The notes beneath the pieces are model-generated. The model ran no database searches, was not told where the DNA came from, and saw only the letters and a program-made list of their open reading frames with translations. A stretch of DNA of 64,000 bases from Desulfobulbaceae bacterium (GTDB taxonomy: Bacteria > Desulfobacterota > Desulfobulbia > Desulfobulbales > Desulfocapsaceae): assembly GCA_009773475.1 (NCBI GenBank), contig WSXV01000001.1:558001-622000 (forward strand), in the 5' to 3' direction. A program made the position numbers and the translations under genes. Shown here piece by piece: positions 54,413 through 63,895 of the stretch. Each line of letters starts with the position of its first letter. Within the stretch, counting starts at the first letter, position 1.

Positions 54413-55168
54413 ATGGCAATTCTATCGGTAGAAAATCTGCATCGCCGTTTTGGCGGGCTGCATGCGGTCAATGATGTCTCCTTTCAGGTGACCGCAGGGC
54501 AGATCAAGGCGGTCATCGGGCCCAACGGGGCCGGGAAGACGACCCTGTTTAATCTGGTCTCCGGGGCGCTGATGCCTAGTTCCGGAGTGGTTCGTTTTCA
54601 GGGGAAAGACATTCAGGGACGGCGTCCTTATGAGATCGCGGCCTTGGGGATGGCCAGAACCTATCAGAATATCAAGATGTTTGCCGGTATGACCGCCCTT
54701 GAAAATGTGATGGTGGGCTGTCATCTGCGGGGGAAGGCCGGTTTTTTTTCGTCCATGCTGCATGCGCCCTGGACCTGGGGTGAGGAGCGGGCGGTCTTGA
54801 AAAAATCCATGGAACTCCTCGAACTCCTTGAGATCGGAGAGTGTGCCCATGTGCTCGCCACCAGCCTTGCCTTTGGTCAGCAGCGGGCGGTGGAATTGGC
54901 CCGGGCTCTGGCCATGCAGCCTTCGCTGCTGCTGCTGGATGAACCGGCGGCAGGCCTGAATATCTATGAAACCGCCGAGGTGGGGCGGCTGATCACCAAG
55001 ATCCGGGATATGGGGATTACCGTGCTCCTGGTTGAACATGACATGTCCCTGGTCATGGATATCTCCGATGAGATCGTGGTTCTCTGTTTTGGTGAGAAGA
55101 TAGCAGAAGACCTGCCGGCGGCGATCCAGAATAACCCGGAAGTGATCAGGATCTATCTTGGGGAATAA
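54413..55168 (+). CDS. livG: Branched-chain amino acid ABC ATPase LivG
   Basis: 251 aa. Walker A GPNGAGKTTLFNL, ABC signature variant LAFGQQRAVELARALA, Walker B LLLLDEPAAGLN, and the LivG-specific GMARTYQNIKMF stretch. It energises LivHM uptake from the cytoplasmic side. Confidence 0.96.
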   Translation: MAILSVENLHRRFGGLHAVNDVSFQVTAGQIKAVIGPNGAGKTTLFNLVSGALMPSSGVVRFQGKDIQGRRPYEIAALGMARTYQNIKMFAGMTALENVMVGCHLRGKAGFFSSMLHAPWTWGEERAVLKKSMELLELLEIGECAHVLATSLAFGQQRAVELARALAMQPSLLLLDEPAAGLNIYETAEVGRLITKIRDMGITVLLVEHDMSLVMDISDEIVVLCFGEKIAEDLPAAIQNNPEVIRIYLGE

Positions 55169-55279
55169 CAAAGGCATAAGGGCTGCTAAGAAATAACCAC
55201 TACAGCGTCATCTCTTTCTTTTCAACTCTCTCCGCCTTTATCGGTATTGTATGTTACAGCTATTATTGGACAACGGCTT

Positions 55280-56002
55280 ATGCTGAAAATTCGCAATCTG
55301 GAATCAGGGTACGGCAAGATCAAGGTGCTCAAGCATGTCTCCATGCATGTGGACCCAGGCGAGATCGTGACCATTATCGGGGCCAATGGCGCCGGTAAAA
55401 CCACGCTCCTTGCCACTATTTCCGGTCTTATCAAGGCAGTGTCCGGGGATATTACTTTTCAGGGCCAGAATATCTGTGCCACTGCGCCGGAGAAGATTCC
55501 TGCCCTGGGCTGTGTCATGGTTCCCGAGGGGAGGCAGGTTTTTGCCACCATGAGCGTGGAAGAGAATCTCATCCTCGGCGCGCATGTCCTGCAAAAAGAG
55601 GGACAGCGGGTGATTCGCGAATTGCTTGACTATCAGTACGCTCTCTTTCCGGTGTTGGCCCAGCGGAAAACCCAGTTGGCCGGAACCCTGTCCGGTGGTG
55701 AGCAGCAGATGCTGGCCATGGGACGGGCGCTGATGTCCAGACCAAAGATGGTGATGATGGATGAACCGTCCACCGGGCTTGCGCCGCTTATTGTCAAAGA
55801 GATCTTTCAGATTATCGTGAGGCTGCGGGATGAGGGGAAAACTGTCCTGCTGGTGGAACAGAATGCCAAAGCGGCCCTTGCCATTGCCGACCGGGGCTAT
55901 GTCTTCGAGACCGGGAAGGTGATTGTCCAGGGCCCGGCCGATGATCTTTTGAATAATCAGGATGTGCAGCGGGCCTATCTGGGACGGGAAAAAATAGATT
56001 AA
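55280..56002 (+). CDS. livF: Branched-chain amino acid ABC ATPase LivF
   Basis: 240 aa from ATG 55280, which fits the LivF N-terminus (MLKIRNLESGYGKIKVLKHV); an in-frame upstream TTG adds 11 unlikely residues. Walker A GANGAGKTTLLAT, signature LSGGEQQMLAMGRALM, Walker B MMDEPSTGLAP. 111 bp separate it from livG, more than elsewhere in the cluster. Confidence 0.95.
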   Translation: MLKIRNLESGYGKIKVLKHVSMHVDPGEIVTIIGANGAGKTTLLATISGLIKAVSGDITFQGQNICATAPEKIPALGCVMVPEGRQVFATMSVEENLILGAHVLQKEGQRVIRELLDYQYALFPVLAQRKTQLAGTLSGGEQQMLAMGRALMSRPKMVMMDEPSTGLAPLIVKEIFQIIVRLRDEGKTVLLVEQNAKAALAIADRGYVFETGKVIVQGPADDLLNNQDVQRAYLGREKID

Positions 56003-56025
56003 CCCCGATGAACGGGAGAAGCGCC

Positions 56026-56070
56026 ACTCGCAGATTTTTTTCTTGTAGAAATAGGAAAAAATTTGCGAGT
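56026..56070 (+). terminator. Hairpin between livF and the second ligase gene
   Basis: An imperfect long stem: ACTCGCA (56026-56032) pairs with TGCGAGT (56064-56070), with T7 and A6 runs extending the arms inward. A possible terminator of livF, or an internal processing site, since the ligase gene follows on the same strand. Confidence 0.5.
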
Positions 56071-56175
56071 CACAAAAGAAAAACAGGCTGTAGACTGAAG
56101 GTAAGGCTTCAATCAAACTAAGCGAGTCTCTTCAGATGTAAACGGAATCCTTCCATTCTTAAGGAAACAAAGATC

Positions 56176-57474
56176 ATGTACTGGCAAAAGGAAAATGAGT
56201 GTATGCCCAGGGTTGACCTGGAGCAGTTGCAGCTTGAACGTCTGCAGTCCACCCTCTATCGGGTGGGAACCCATGTCCCGTTTTACCGGCAGAAGTTTCG
56301 GGAGATGAAGCTTGACTTTGAAGGCTTCGATTCTCTGGAAGATATCCATAAACTGCCCTTCACCATGAAGCAGGATCTGCGCGATAATTACCCCTACGGG
56401 ATGTTTGCCGTGCCCTTGCGCGAGGTGGTGCGAATCCATTCCTCATCGGGCACCACCGGCATGGCGACCGTGGTTGGCTATACCCGCAACGATATTAAAA
56501 ACTGGTCGGATCTGGTGGCCAGGGTTTTGTGTGCCGCCGGATTAACCGCCGATGACGTGATCCAGATTGCCTTTGGCTACGGTCTTTTCACCGGCGGTTT
56601 TGGTCTGCATTATGGGGCTGAACGGCTGGGGGCCTCGGTTATCCCCATCTCTTCAGGCAATACCAAACGGCAGATCCAGATCATGCAGGACTTCAAGACC
56701 ACGGCCCTGGTCTGCACTCCTTCCTATGCCCTCAATATTGCTGATGTTATGCTCGATATGGGAATCAATCCCCGGGGGCTTTCCCTCAAATTCGGCCTTT
56801 TCGGGGCCGAACCCTGGTCTGAGGCTATGCGCCGGGAGATCAACGAGAAACTGGGGATCCAGGCCACTGATAATTATGGACTCTCCGAGGTGATGGGGCC
56901 GGGGGTGGCCGGTGAGTGTCAGCAATGCAACGGCCTGCATATCAGTGAAGATCATTTCCTGGTGGAAATCCTCGACCCGGAGACCCTGGTACCGGTCAAG
57001 CCCGGGGAAATAGGTGAAATAGTGATTACCACCCTCACCAAGGAGGCCTTTCCGGTCATCCGCTACCGTACCCGCGATTTGACCCGACTGCTGCCGGAAC
57101 CCTGCCCCTGTGGCCGGACTTTCGCCCGTATGAGCCGTGTCCTTGGCCGTACCGATGATATGTTGATCATTAAAGGGGTCAACGTCTTTCCCACCCAGAT
57201 TGAGTCGGTTCTTTTTGATATTGACGGGACTGCGCCCCATTACCGGATCATCGTCGAGCGCGAGAATCATCAGGACAAGGCCACGGTCCTGGTCGAGGTC
57301 CAGGAATCGTATCTCTTTGATGAGATGAAAAAACAGAGCGCCCTGATTGAGACCATCAAGTCACGGTTGAGCTCAGAGCTGGGAATTGGAGTGGCGGTGA
57401 AACTGGTGGAGGAGAAAACCCTGGAACGCTTTGAGGGTAAGGGACAACGGGTGATTGATAATAGGAAAATTTAG
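56176..57474 (+). CDS. paaK: Phenylacetate-CoA ligase (copy 2)
   Basis: 432 aa, paralogue of the enzyme at 49359 with the same motif order: [32 protein letters not shown] and [19 protein letters not shown]. The two differ most in the first ~30 residues and the C-terminal lid, so they may prefer different acids (phenylacetate versus indole- or hydroxyphenylacetate). No strong Shine-Dalgarno. The stop codon abuts a long hairpin. Confidence 0.94.
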   Translation: MYWQKENECMPRVDLEQLQLERLQSTLYRVGTHVPFYRQKFREMKLDFEGFDSLEDIHKLPFTMKQDLRDNYPYGMFAVPLREVVRIHSSSGTTGMATVVGYTRNDIKNWSDLVARVLCAAGLTADDVIQIAFGYGLFTGGFGLHYGAERLGASVIPISSGNTKRQIQIMQDFKTTALVCTPSYALNIADVMLDMGINPRGLSLKFGLFGAEPWSEAMRREINEKLGIQATDNYGLSEVMGPGVAGECQQCNGLHISEDHFLVEILDPETLVPVKPGEIGEIVITTLTKEAFPVIRYRTRDLTRLLPEPCPCGRTFARMSRVLGRTDDMLIIKGVNVFPTQIESVLFDIDGTAPHYRIIVERENHQDKATVLVEVQESYLFDEMKKQSALIETIKSRLSSELGIGVAVKLVEEKTLERFEGKGQRVIDNRKI

Positions 57475-57538
57475 AGTCCGTTATGCCCCGCGACAAGCAA
57501 AGGCTTCACCTTGCTTGTCGCGGGGCATTTACGGACTC
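57474..57538 (+). repeat. Long hairpin I at the 3' end of the liv-paaK cluster
   Basis: Outer arms GAGTCCGT/ACGGACTC (57474-57481 with 57531-57538) and an 18-bp perfect inner stem (57483-57500 with 57511-57528, ATGCCCCGCGACAAGCAA). It begins in the last base of the ligase stop codon. No T tract follows directly. Confidence 0.85.
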
Positions 57539-57542
57539 TTAT

Positions 57543-57590
57543 GCCGCCTCCAGGAACAGCCAATCCCTTCCGGCTGTTCCTGGAGGCGGC
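57543..57590 (+). repeat. Long hairpin II
   Basis: A perfect 19-bp inverted repeat (57543-57561 with 57572-57590, GCCGCCTCCAGGAACAGCC) with a 10-nt loop, starting 4 bp after hairpin I. The pair may protect the 3' end of the mRNA, terminate it, or belong to an extragenic repeat family. Confidence 0.85.
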
Positions 57591-57749
57591 GCGCGCAACA
57601 TCAGCTAGCGCCTACAACCTCAAAAACAAGAAGCCAAAGAAAAAAGAGAATTCAACGATTTAAATAAGCAGTCAAACTTCCCTGCAAGTTCCCCACCCAG
57701 CTTCCCTTTCTTCCGCACGAGTCCAGTCCTGGCTTTCAAGAAACCATCC

Positions 57750-58340
57750 TTAATCTCTTCCTGAATTGGCAACCCTTTCCGCCAACTCCTCCGGGGCAAA
57801 GTGGATTTTGGAAAACAGGTTGCCTTCTAAAATTCGGCAACGTTTAAAATTATCCTTGATCCGCTGAAAACGCTCCTCATCATTATTGCCATACCGTTCC
57901 AGGATGTAGGCCAATCGTTCTTCTATGGAGACGATGGTGTCATGACAAACCCGTTTGTCGGCATAATAGACTATTTCTTTGGCATAAAAGATCCCCCGGG
58001 CGTAGCGTTCAGGAGAAAACTCCTTGAGGAGCACATGCTCGCAGACGATTTCGCTGATGGCCGGATATCCGTGCTCAAGGCAGATATCTCGGCCCTTCTG
58101 AGCATGCAGGCAGTCCTGCTGCAGACAAATGGTCTTGGCAATGTCATGGAGCAGGGCCCCGGCCAGCACCAGTTCTTTTTCCGGCAGACCGACTCCGCTC
58201 TCGTTTCCTGTCATCAGCCCGTTTAAAATTTCTTCGGCAACATTCGTGACAAGCAGGGAGTGGGCCCTGATATTGGCAAGCATCCCATATTGATCCATCA
58301 GGGCCAGGCATTGCTCTCTTGTTGGAATGTTTGAGCCCAT
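57750..58340 (-). CDS. HD-domain phosphohydrolase
   Basis: 196 aa. Metal-binding HD pattern: H27 (RAHSLLV), H65-D66 (LLHDIAKT) and later His (CEHVLLKEF) with Asp in the YYADKRVCHD region. This resembles small HDIG hydrolases that act on nucleotides. The substrate is not known. It lies 6 bp behind hemE and is the last gene of the ahbD-hemE set. Confidence 0.85.
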   Translation of the reverse strand: MGSNIPTREQCLALMDQYGMLANIRAHSLLVTNVAEEILNGLMTGNESGVGLPEKELVLAGALLHDIAKTICLQQDCLHAQKGRDICLEHGYPAISEIVCEHVLLKEFSPERYARGIFYAKEIVYYADKRVCHDTIVSIEERLAYILERYGNNDEERFQRIKDNFKRCRILEGNLFSKIHFAPEELAERVANSGRD

Positions 58341-58346
58341 GATATT

Positions 58347-59375
58347 TTATACTTTGAATTTGGCGCTGAGTTCATGCACGGCATCAATGGCGATTTTGGC
58401 CTGATCCGGCGGGGTAAACTGGTGAATGCCATGGCCTAGGTTAAAAATATGGCCATGGGCATTTCTGGCCCCATGGAGCAGATTGCCGATGCGTTGGCGG
58501 AGTTTGTCTTTCGGCAGCATCAGGGCAAAGGGGTCAATGTTCCCCTGGACGGCCCTGTTCCCAACCACCTTGACGGCATTTCCGATATCAATCCGCCAGT
58601 CCAGCCCCAGGACATCGGCCCCGGATTGGACTGAGAGCTCAAGCAGGGTGGCACCGTTATTGGCAAAATAAATGATGGGCAGCCCGGTTACTTGAAGGTC
58701 GCTGATAATCTTTTGCACATAGGGCAGGGCAAATTCTTTAAAGTCGCAGGGGGCCAGGATTCCCGCCCAGGAATCAAAGATCTGCAGGGCCTGCGCGCCG
58801 GCCCGAGCCTGGGCCAGAAGGTAGAGGCTGGTACAGGCAGTGATCTTCTCCATCAGACCATGGAAAAGGTCGGGCTGGGCGAACATCATTTTCTTGGTCT
58901 CCCAGAAAACCTTGGAGGAACCGCCTTCAATCAGGTAGGTGGCCAGGGTGAAGGGTGCACCGGAAAAACCGATGAGGGGCACCTTCAGCTCCTTGCGCAG
59001 GAGGCGGATGGTCTCCATGACAAAGCCGGTGTGCAGGTCGGGGTCGGGGACGATGAGCCGGTCAAGGGCTTCTTGGGTGCGGACGGGCTCCGGGAAGATG
59101 GGGCCGCGGCCTTCATGGAAGTAAAGGGGGGCGCCCATGGCCTCCATGGGAATAAGGATGTCCGAGAACAGAATGGCGGCATCAACTCCCAGGAGGTCAA
59201 CGGGCTGCAGGGTGACCTCGACGCAGAGCTCGGGGGTCTTGCACAGCTCGAGGAAGGTGCGGTTGGCCCGCACCTTCTGATATTCAGGGAGGTATCGTCC
59301 AGCCTGACGCATCATCCAGATGGGAGTGTAGTCGGTCTTTTCGCCACGGCAGGCCTTGAGGAAGGTATCATTCAT
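58347..59375 (-). CDS. hemE: Uroporphyrinogen III decarboxylase
   Basis: Decarboxylates the four acetate arms of uroporphyrinogen III to coproporphyrinogen III. 342 aa with the canonical N-terminus PIWMMRQAGRYLPEYQKVR, the catalytic Asp region DAAILFSDILIPMEAMG, GFSGAPFTLATYLIEGG and FNLGHGIHQFTPPD. These identify true HemE rather than a methyltransferase relative. It lies 48 bp behind ahbD. Confidence 0.95.
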   Translation of the reverse strand: MNDTFLKACRGEKTDYTPIWMMRQAGRYLPEYQKVRANRTFLELCKTPELCVEVTLQPVDLLGVDAAILFSDILIPMEAMGAPLYFHEGRGPIFPEPVRTQEALDRLIVPDPDLHTGFVMETIRLLRKELKVPLIGFSGAPFTLATYLIEGGSSKVFWETKKMMFAQPDLFHGLMEKITACTSLYLLAQARAGAQALQIFDSWAGILAPCDFKEFALPYVQKIISDLQVTGLPIIYFANNGATLLELSVQSGADVLGLDWRIDIGNAVKVVGNRAVQGNIDPFALMLPKDKLRQRIGNLLHGARNAHGHIFNLGHGIHQFTPPDQAKIAIDAVHELSAKFKV

Positions 59376-59423
59376 GATTTTTTATAAAAAATAAAAGGAT
59401 AAGGAAAAAAGGTTGAACAAACG

Positions 59424-60494
59424 TTATTTTTCAGGGGTTGCGAGCTTTCCCGGCACATAGCTGCAAAATGGTTCCTGGGCTAGGTAGTCGCCGGTCATGG
59501 CGTAGGCCCTGGCCCGACAACCACCGCAGACATTGACATATTCGCAGCGTCCGCAGTTGTCTTTGTAACCCTTGAAGTCGCGCAGTTCCTGGAACAGGCT
59601 GGATTTTTCCCAGATCTCTTTGAAGGAGAGTTCCTTGAGATTTCCGGCGGATTTGGGGAAGTAGCTGCATGGCAGGATGTTTTCGTCCACATCAATGAGG
59701 CAGATGAGCTGACCGGCGAGGCAGCCCTTGGAACCGCCGGTGGAAAATTTCAGATTACGACGTTTAAAGCTGCTGCCCTCTTCTTTGGCCTTCTGACGAA
59801 CGATCCGATAGTAGTGGGGAGCACAGGTCGGCCGCATAAGCAGCTCATTTTCTTCCTTTTCAACATTGTAATGCCATTCCAGGATCTCGTCATAAATCTT
59901 CTCCGGAATCAGCTCTTCCATGATGTCTTCACCGCGTCCGGTGGGGACGATCATAAACATGTACCAGGCAGAGGCCCCTAATCCTTTGACCAGTTTGTAG
60001 ATCTCGGGAATCTCTTCCCGGTTACGGACGGTAAATGAGGAGTTGATCAAAAAGGGGATCGCATTTTCGTTAAAGAGACGGATGGCATTCATCGTTCCGG
60101 CAAAGGCACCTGGCTGGTTTCGGAAGTTGTCATGGGTCTCGGCTTTGGCCCCGTCGAGACTTAACGAGACCATCTTGATCCCGGCAGCTTTGATCTTGGC
60201 GCAGATGGCCTGGGTGACGAGGGTGCCATTGGTGGCAAGGCACATGCGCAAGCCCTTGTCGGTACCGTATTGAGCAATTTCAAAGACATCTTCACGCAGC
60301 AGGGGTTCGCCGCCGGAGAGCACAATCACCGGGTTGGCGTAGGCTACAATTTCGTCGAGAATTCGGGTCGCTTCGCTGAAAGGAAAGTCGGGATGGTTGT
60401 TGGCTTCAAGGGTGGAAGAAGACCTACAATGGACACATTTCAGGTTGCACCGCCGGGTGATTTCCCAGGCGATCCATTTTGGTTCAAAATCCAT
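59424..60494 (-). CDS. ahbD: Radical SAM heme synthase AhbD
   Basis: 356 aa. Radical SAM cluster C16-X3-C20-X2-C23 within [22 protein letters not shown] loop VLSGGEPLL, and a C-terminal SPASM-type part with further cysteines ([32 protein letters not shown]). AhbD oxidatively decarboxylates the two propionates of iron-coproporphyrin III to give heme b without oxygen. It is first in the minus-strand set with hemE, an unusual partner since the siroheme-dependent route does not need HemE. Confidence 0.9.
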   Translation of the reverse strand: MDFEPKWIAWEITRRCNLKCVHCRSSSTLEANNHPDFPFSEATRILDEIVAYANPVIVLSGGEPLLREDVFEIAQYGTDKGLRMCLATNGTLVTQAICAKIKAAGIKMVSLSLDGAKAETHDNFRNQPGAFAGTMNAIRLFNENAIPFLINSSFTVRNREEIPEIYKLVKGLGASAWYMFMIVPTGRGEDIMEELIPEKIYDEILEWHYNVEKEENELLMRPTCAPHYYRIVRQKAKEEGSSFKRRNLKFSTGGSKGCLAGQLICLIDVDENILPCSYFPKSAGNLKELSFKEIWEKSSLFQELRDFKGYKDNCGRCEYVNVCGGCRARAYAMTGDYLAQEPFCSYVPGKLATPEK

Positions 60495-60821
60495 GCGACT
60501 ACTCCGTGAAAAAGATTTCAGCCGTTCGTTGTTTGGTTGAGAAAGGGTAACTGGATGTCAATATATGGCCTTTTCTCCTAAATCTCAAGGTAACTTCAGA
60601 CGTTTGTCCAAAAGTTGCCTGTGTTTGGAGAGATGCCATTTTAAAGCATTGAATCCTGCCTGATTTTTGTGGGGATGGCCGATCTGGTGCTGCCATACCG
60701 GTGTCTTTCTTAGAGGCCTTCGTGTCGAGAGTGCAAACCCTGGCTGAACGTGACGATTTGATCCTGCCGTGGAAGAGGTTGGGACAAACGACAAAACAGA
60801 ATGTCTCTCTGTTTTCCTGTC

Positions 60822-60850
60822 TTGACAAGGAAAATAGGGCTACTTATTGT
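60822..60850 (+). promoter_or_regulatory. Sigma70-type promoter of grpE-dnaK
   Basis: TTGACA at 60822-60827, a 17-bp spacer, TATTGT at 60845-60850. Transcription would start near 60857, giving a leader of about 100 nt. No CIRCE inverted repeat is seen. Confidence 0.7.
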
Positions 60851-60958
60851 TCGGTTCACGTCGAAGGTCAATAAAAGCAGGTAGTTCTGATTATTGTCTT
60901 TTGGCGATAGATAGGGGTACAGGGTTGATTTTGCTGGTTAAGAAAGGGGGAAGCGCAG

Positions 60959-61540
60959 GTGGGGAAAGAACAAGAAAATGAGGTGATACCGGAGACGGGA
61001 GAGCCGCAGGAAGCAACCGAATCGGAAGAGACAGTTGCCCAGAATCCAGGGAAGACCGTGGAGGAGAAGTTGGCCGCTGCGGAGGAGGAGATTGCTGGAT
61101 TCCGTGACAAGATGTTGCGAACTGCTGCAGAATTTGACAATTATAAAAAACGAATGGAGCGGGATCGTCTGTCAGCCTTGAAGTATGCCAGTGAGTCGGT
61201 CTTGCGTGAGATTCTGCCGGTTGTTGATAATCTCGAGCGGGCGCTGGCCCAAGGTGTGGTGGCAGGAGTTGATGCGCAGGCAAGTCTGGCATCCTTGCTG
61301 GAGGGGGTTCAGCTCACCCTGAAGAGTCTGTTGGCGGCGCTGGAAAAGTTTGAGGTAAAACCCATGGACAGCATTGGGAAGCCCTTCGATCCGAAAATTC
61401 ACGAAGCCCTGGTTATGGAGGCCAGTGATGAGGTCCCGGCCAGTCATGTCCTGAGTGAGTTTGAAAAAGGATATTTATACAAAGATCGTTTATTACGGGT
61501 AGCTAAGGTGATTGTCTCATCGGGCAAGGCTGCGGCCTGA
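60959..61540 (+). CDS. grpE: GrpE nucleotide exchange factor
   Basis: 193 aa cochaperone of DnaK. An acidic disordered start, a long coiled coil (~35-90, EEKLAAAEEEIAGFRDKMLRT then AEFDNYKKRMERDR) and the beta-wing ending GYLYKDRLLRVAKVIVSSG. GTG start with AAAGGGGG 8 nt upstream. hrcA is not upstream. Confidence 0.95.
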   Translation: MGKEQENEVIPETGEPQEATESEETVAQNPGKTVEEKLAAAEEEIAGFRDKMLRTAAEFDNYKKRMERDRLSALKYASESVLREILPVVDNLERALAQGVVAGVDAQASLASLLEGVQLTLKSLLAALEKFEVKPMDSIGKPFDPKIHEALVMEASDEVPASHVLSEFEKGYLYKDRLLRVAKVIVSSGKAAA

Positions 61541-61543
61541 TTT

Positions 61544-61581
61544 CAGGGGCTGTTAAGCATAATTTGCTCGTTGAGCCCCTG
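61544..61581 (+). repeat. Stem-loop between grpE and dnaK
   Basis: CAGGGGCT/AGCCCCTG arms (61544-61551 with 61574-61581) starting 4 bp after the grpE stop, 22-nt loop, no T tract. Likely an mRNA-processing or stabilising element in the 316-bp gap, the rest of which shows no gene. Confidence 0.5.
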
Positions 61582-61856
61582 TCTTGGGCTGTTCTTATGC
61601 CGTTCCGGCCCTTCATTTCGACAGGTTTTTGTATGCAGAGCTGGAGAGCAGGCCGTGAAAGAAGGGAGTGATTCCCTTGACAATAGAAGGATGATACACA
61701 TTGTAACCGTGGTTGAAAGATGAATATTTTCCGCAGGCAAACCTGTGTAGCTTCGGGAAAAAATGAATTGAGACATTGGAAATAACGAGGGTCATATGGG
61801 CACAATAATCTGCACAATGACCTCTTTTGTATCTTGAGAAAAGGAGAGGAACGATT

Positions 61857-63779
61857 ATGGGAAAGATAATAGGAATAGATCTGGGAACGACCAACTCATG
61901 TGTAGCCATTATGGAAGGCGGCGATCCCAAGGTAATAACCAACGTTGAGGGAAATCGAACAACCCCTTCGATTGTGGCCTTCAGCGATAATAATGAGAGG
62001 ATTGTCGGTCAGGTGGCGAAACGCCAGGCGGTCACCAATCCCGAGCGGACTTTGTACGCGGTCAAGCGTTTGATTGGACGGAACTTCGATGATGCTGAAG
62101 TGAAAAAATCAGTGCAGATCAGCCCATTTAAGATCGTGTCCGGCAAGGGTGGGGCTGCCAGTATCGAAGTGGATGGCAAGAATTACACCCCGGCCGAGGT
62201 CTCGGCCATGATCCTTGGCAAGATGAAGAAGACGGCCGAAGAGTATCTGGGAGAAGAGGTCACGGATGCCGTAGTGACGGTTCCGGCCTATTTCAATGAC
62301 GCCCAGCGTCAGGCCACCAAGGATGCGGGCAAGATCGCAGGACTAAATGTCCTGAGGATCATCAACGAGCCCACTGCTGCTTCTCTAGCCTATGGATTGG
62401 ATAAGAAAGGGGAGGAGAAGATCGCGGTTTTTGATCTTGGCGGCGGTACCTTCGATGTCTCTGTCCTTGAGATCGGGGATGGCGTGTTTGAGGTAAAATC
62501 CACCAACGGGGACACCTTCCTGGGCGGCGAAGACTTTGATATGCGGATTGTCAACTGGCTGGCCGATGAGTTTAACCGCAGTCAGGGAATTGATCTGCGT
62601 AACGATAAAATGGCACTGCAACGCTTGAAGGAAGAGGCGGAAAAGGCCAAGATGGAGCTCTCCACCACCATGGAGACCGATATTAATCTGCCATTCATCA
62701 CCGCTGATGCCTCCGGGCCAAAGCATTTGAATATCAAGCTCAGCCGGGCCAAACTTGAGAGCCTGGTGGATGATCTCATTGAGCGTACCGTTGCCCCCTG
62801 TCGGACGGCTTTGAAGGACGCCGGCTTGACTGCCAAGGATATCGACGAAATTATTCTTGTGGGCGGTATGACCAGAATGCCGAAAGTGCAAGCCAAGGTC
62901 AAAGAGATTTTTGGCAAAGAACCGCATAAAGGCGTGAATCCTGATGAGGTTGTGGCCATCGGCGCGGCCATTCAGGGCGGCGTTTTGGGCGGTGATGTGA
63001 AGGATGTGCTTCTGCTTGATGTCACTCCTCTTTCCCTGGGGATTGAAACTCTGGGCGGGGTGACCACAAAACTGATCGAGAAGAACACCACCATCCCCAC
63101 CAAGAAGAGCCAGGTCTTCTCCACTGCTGCGGATAATCAACCGGCGGTGTCCATCCATGTTCTTCAGGGTGAGCGGGAGATGGCCCAGGATAACAAGACC
63201 ATTGGACGATTTGAGTTGTCGGATATCCCCATGGCCCCGCGCGGGGTGCCGCAGATTGAGGTTTCCTTTGACCTTGATGCCAACGGTATCCTCCACGTCT
63301 CGGCAAAAGATCTCGGAACCGGCAAGGAGCAGTCCATCCGTATTACCGCTTCTTCTGGTCTCTCGAAAGAAGATATCGAGAAGATGACCAAGGATGCCGA
63401 ATTGCATGCCGCCGAGGATCATAAACGCCGTGAACTGGTTGATACCCGAAATAGTGCCGATTCCATGATCCATGCCACTGAGAAAAGTCTCAAGGAGCTT
63501 GGTGACAAGGTGGACGCGGAGACGAAGGGTAATGTTGAAAAAGAGATCGAGAAGGTCAAAGCGGCTGCCACTGGTGATGATATCGAAGTTCTGAAGAGTG
63601 CCATTGAGGCACTGACCACGGCATCGCACAAGCTCGCTGAAATTATGTACTCCCAGGCTTCAAAGCAGGGAGCCGGTGACGGCGCTCACGCCACCGGTGG
63701 CGGGGCTGGCGGTTCCGCACCCAAGGATGACGATGTGGTGGACGCCGACTTTGAAGAGGTTAAAGACGACAAGAAATAA
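61857..63779 (+). CDS. dnaK: Chaperone DnaK (Hsp70)
   Basis: 640 aa. ATG at 61857 has AAAGGAGAGG ~7 nt upstream and gives the family N-terminus [22 protein letters not shown]. ATPase motifs [19 protein letters not shown] and [13 protein letters not shown], linker [19 protein letters not shown], substrate-binding domain and acidic C-terminus [12 protein letters not shown]. It is followed by a strong terminator, so dnaJ is not in this transcript. Confidence 0.97.
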   Translation: MGKIIGIDLGTTNSCVAIMEGGDPKVITNVEGNRTTPSIVAFSDNNERIVGQVAKRQAVTNPERTLYAVKRLIGRNFDDAEVKKSVQISPFKIVSGKGGAASIEVDGKNYTPAEVSAMILGKMKKTAEEYLGEEVTDAVVTVPAYFNDAQRQATKDAGKIAGLNVLRIINEPTAASLAYGLDKKGEEKIAVFDLGGGTFDVSVLEIGDGVFEVKSTNGDTFLGGEDFDMRIVNWLADEFNRSQGIDLRNDKMALQRLKEEAEKAKMELSTTMETDINLPFITADASGPKHLNIKLSRAKLESLVDDLIERTVAPCRTALKDAGLTAKDIDEIILVGGMTRMPKVQAKVKEIFGKEPHKGVNPDEVVAIGAAIQGGVLGGDVKDVLLLDVTPLSLGIETLGGVTTKLIEKNTTIPTKKSQVFSTAADNQPAVSIHVLQGEREMAQDNKTIGRFELSDIPMAPRGVPQIEVSFDLDANGILHVSAKDLGTGKEQSIRITASSGLSKEDIEKMTKDAELHAAEDHKRRELVDTRNSADSMIHATEKSLKELGDKVDAETKGNVEKEIEKVKAAATGDDIEVLKSAIEALTTASHKLAEIMYSQASKQGAGDGAHATGGGAGGSAPKDDDVVDADFEEVKDDKK

Positions 63780-63842
63780 TAAACTTGTCTTACCGCCAGT
63801 TTTTTTGCGAAAAAGATTCTGTGTCCGGTGCTTAAGTGATTG

Positions 63843-63895
63843 ACCATGAAAGGGAGTGAGAAAAGTATTTTTTCTCACTCCCTTTCATGGTTTTA
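63843..63895 (+). terminator. Strong terminator of dnaK
   Basis: A perfect 22-bp stem (63843-63864 with 63870-63891, ACCATGAAAGGGAGTGAGAA and on) with a 5-nt loop and a short T run behind it. The remaining 100 bp to the window end show no gene. Confidence 0.9.

Noticed and set aside
57474..57590. attC sites or a CRISPR array after paaK
   Set aside because: GTTATGCC occurs, but the stems are perfect without bulges and lack R''/L boxes. There are only two different hairpins and no repeated unit with spacers.
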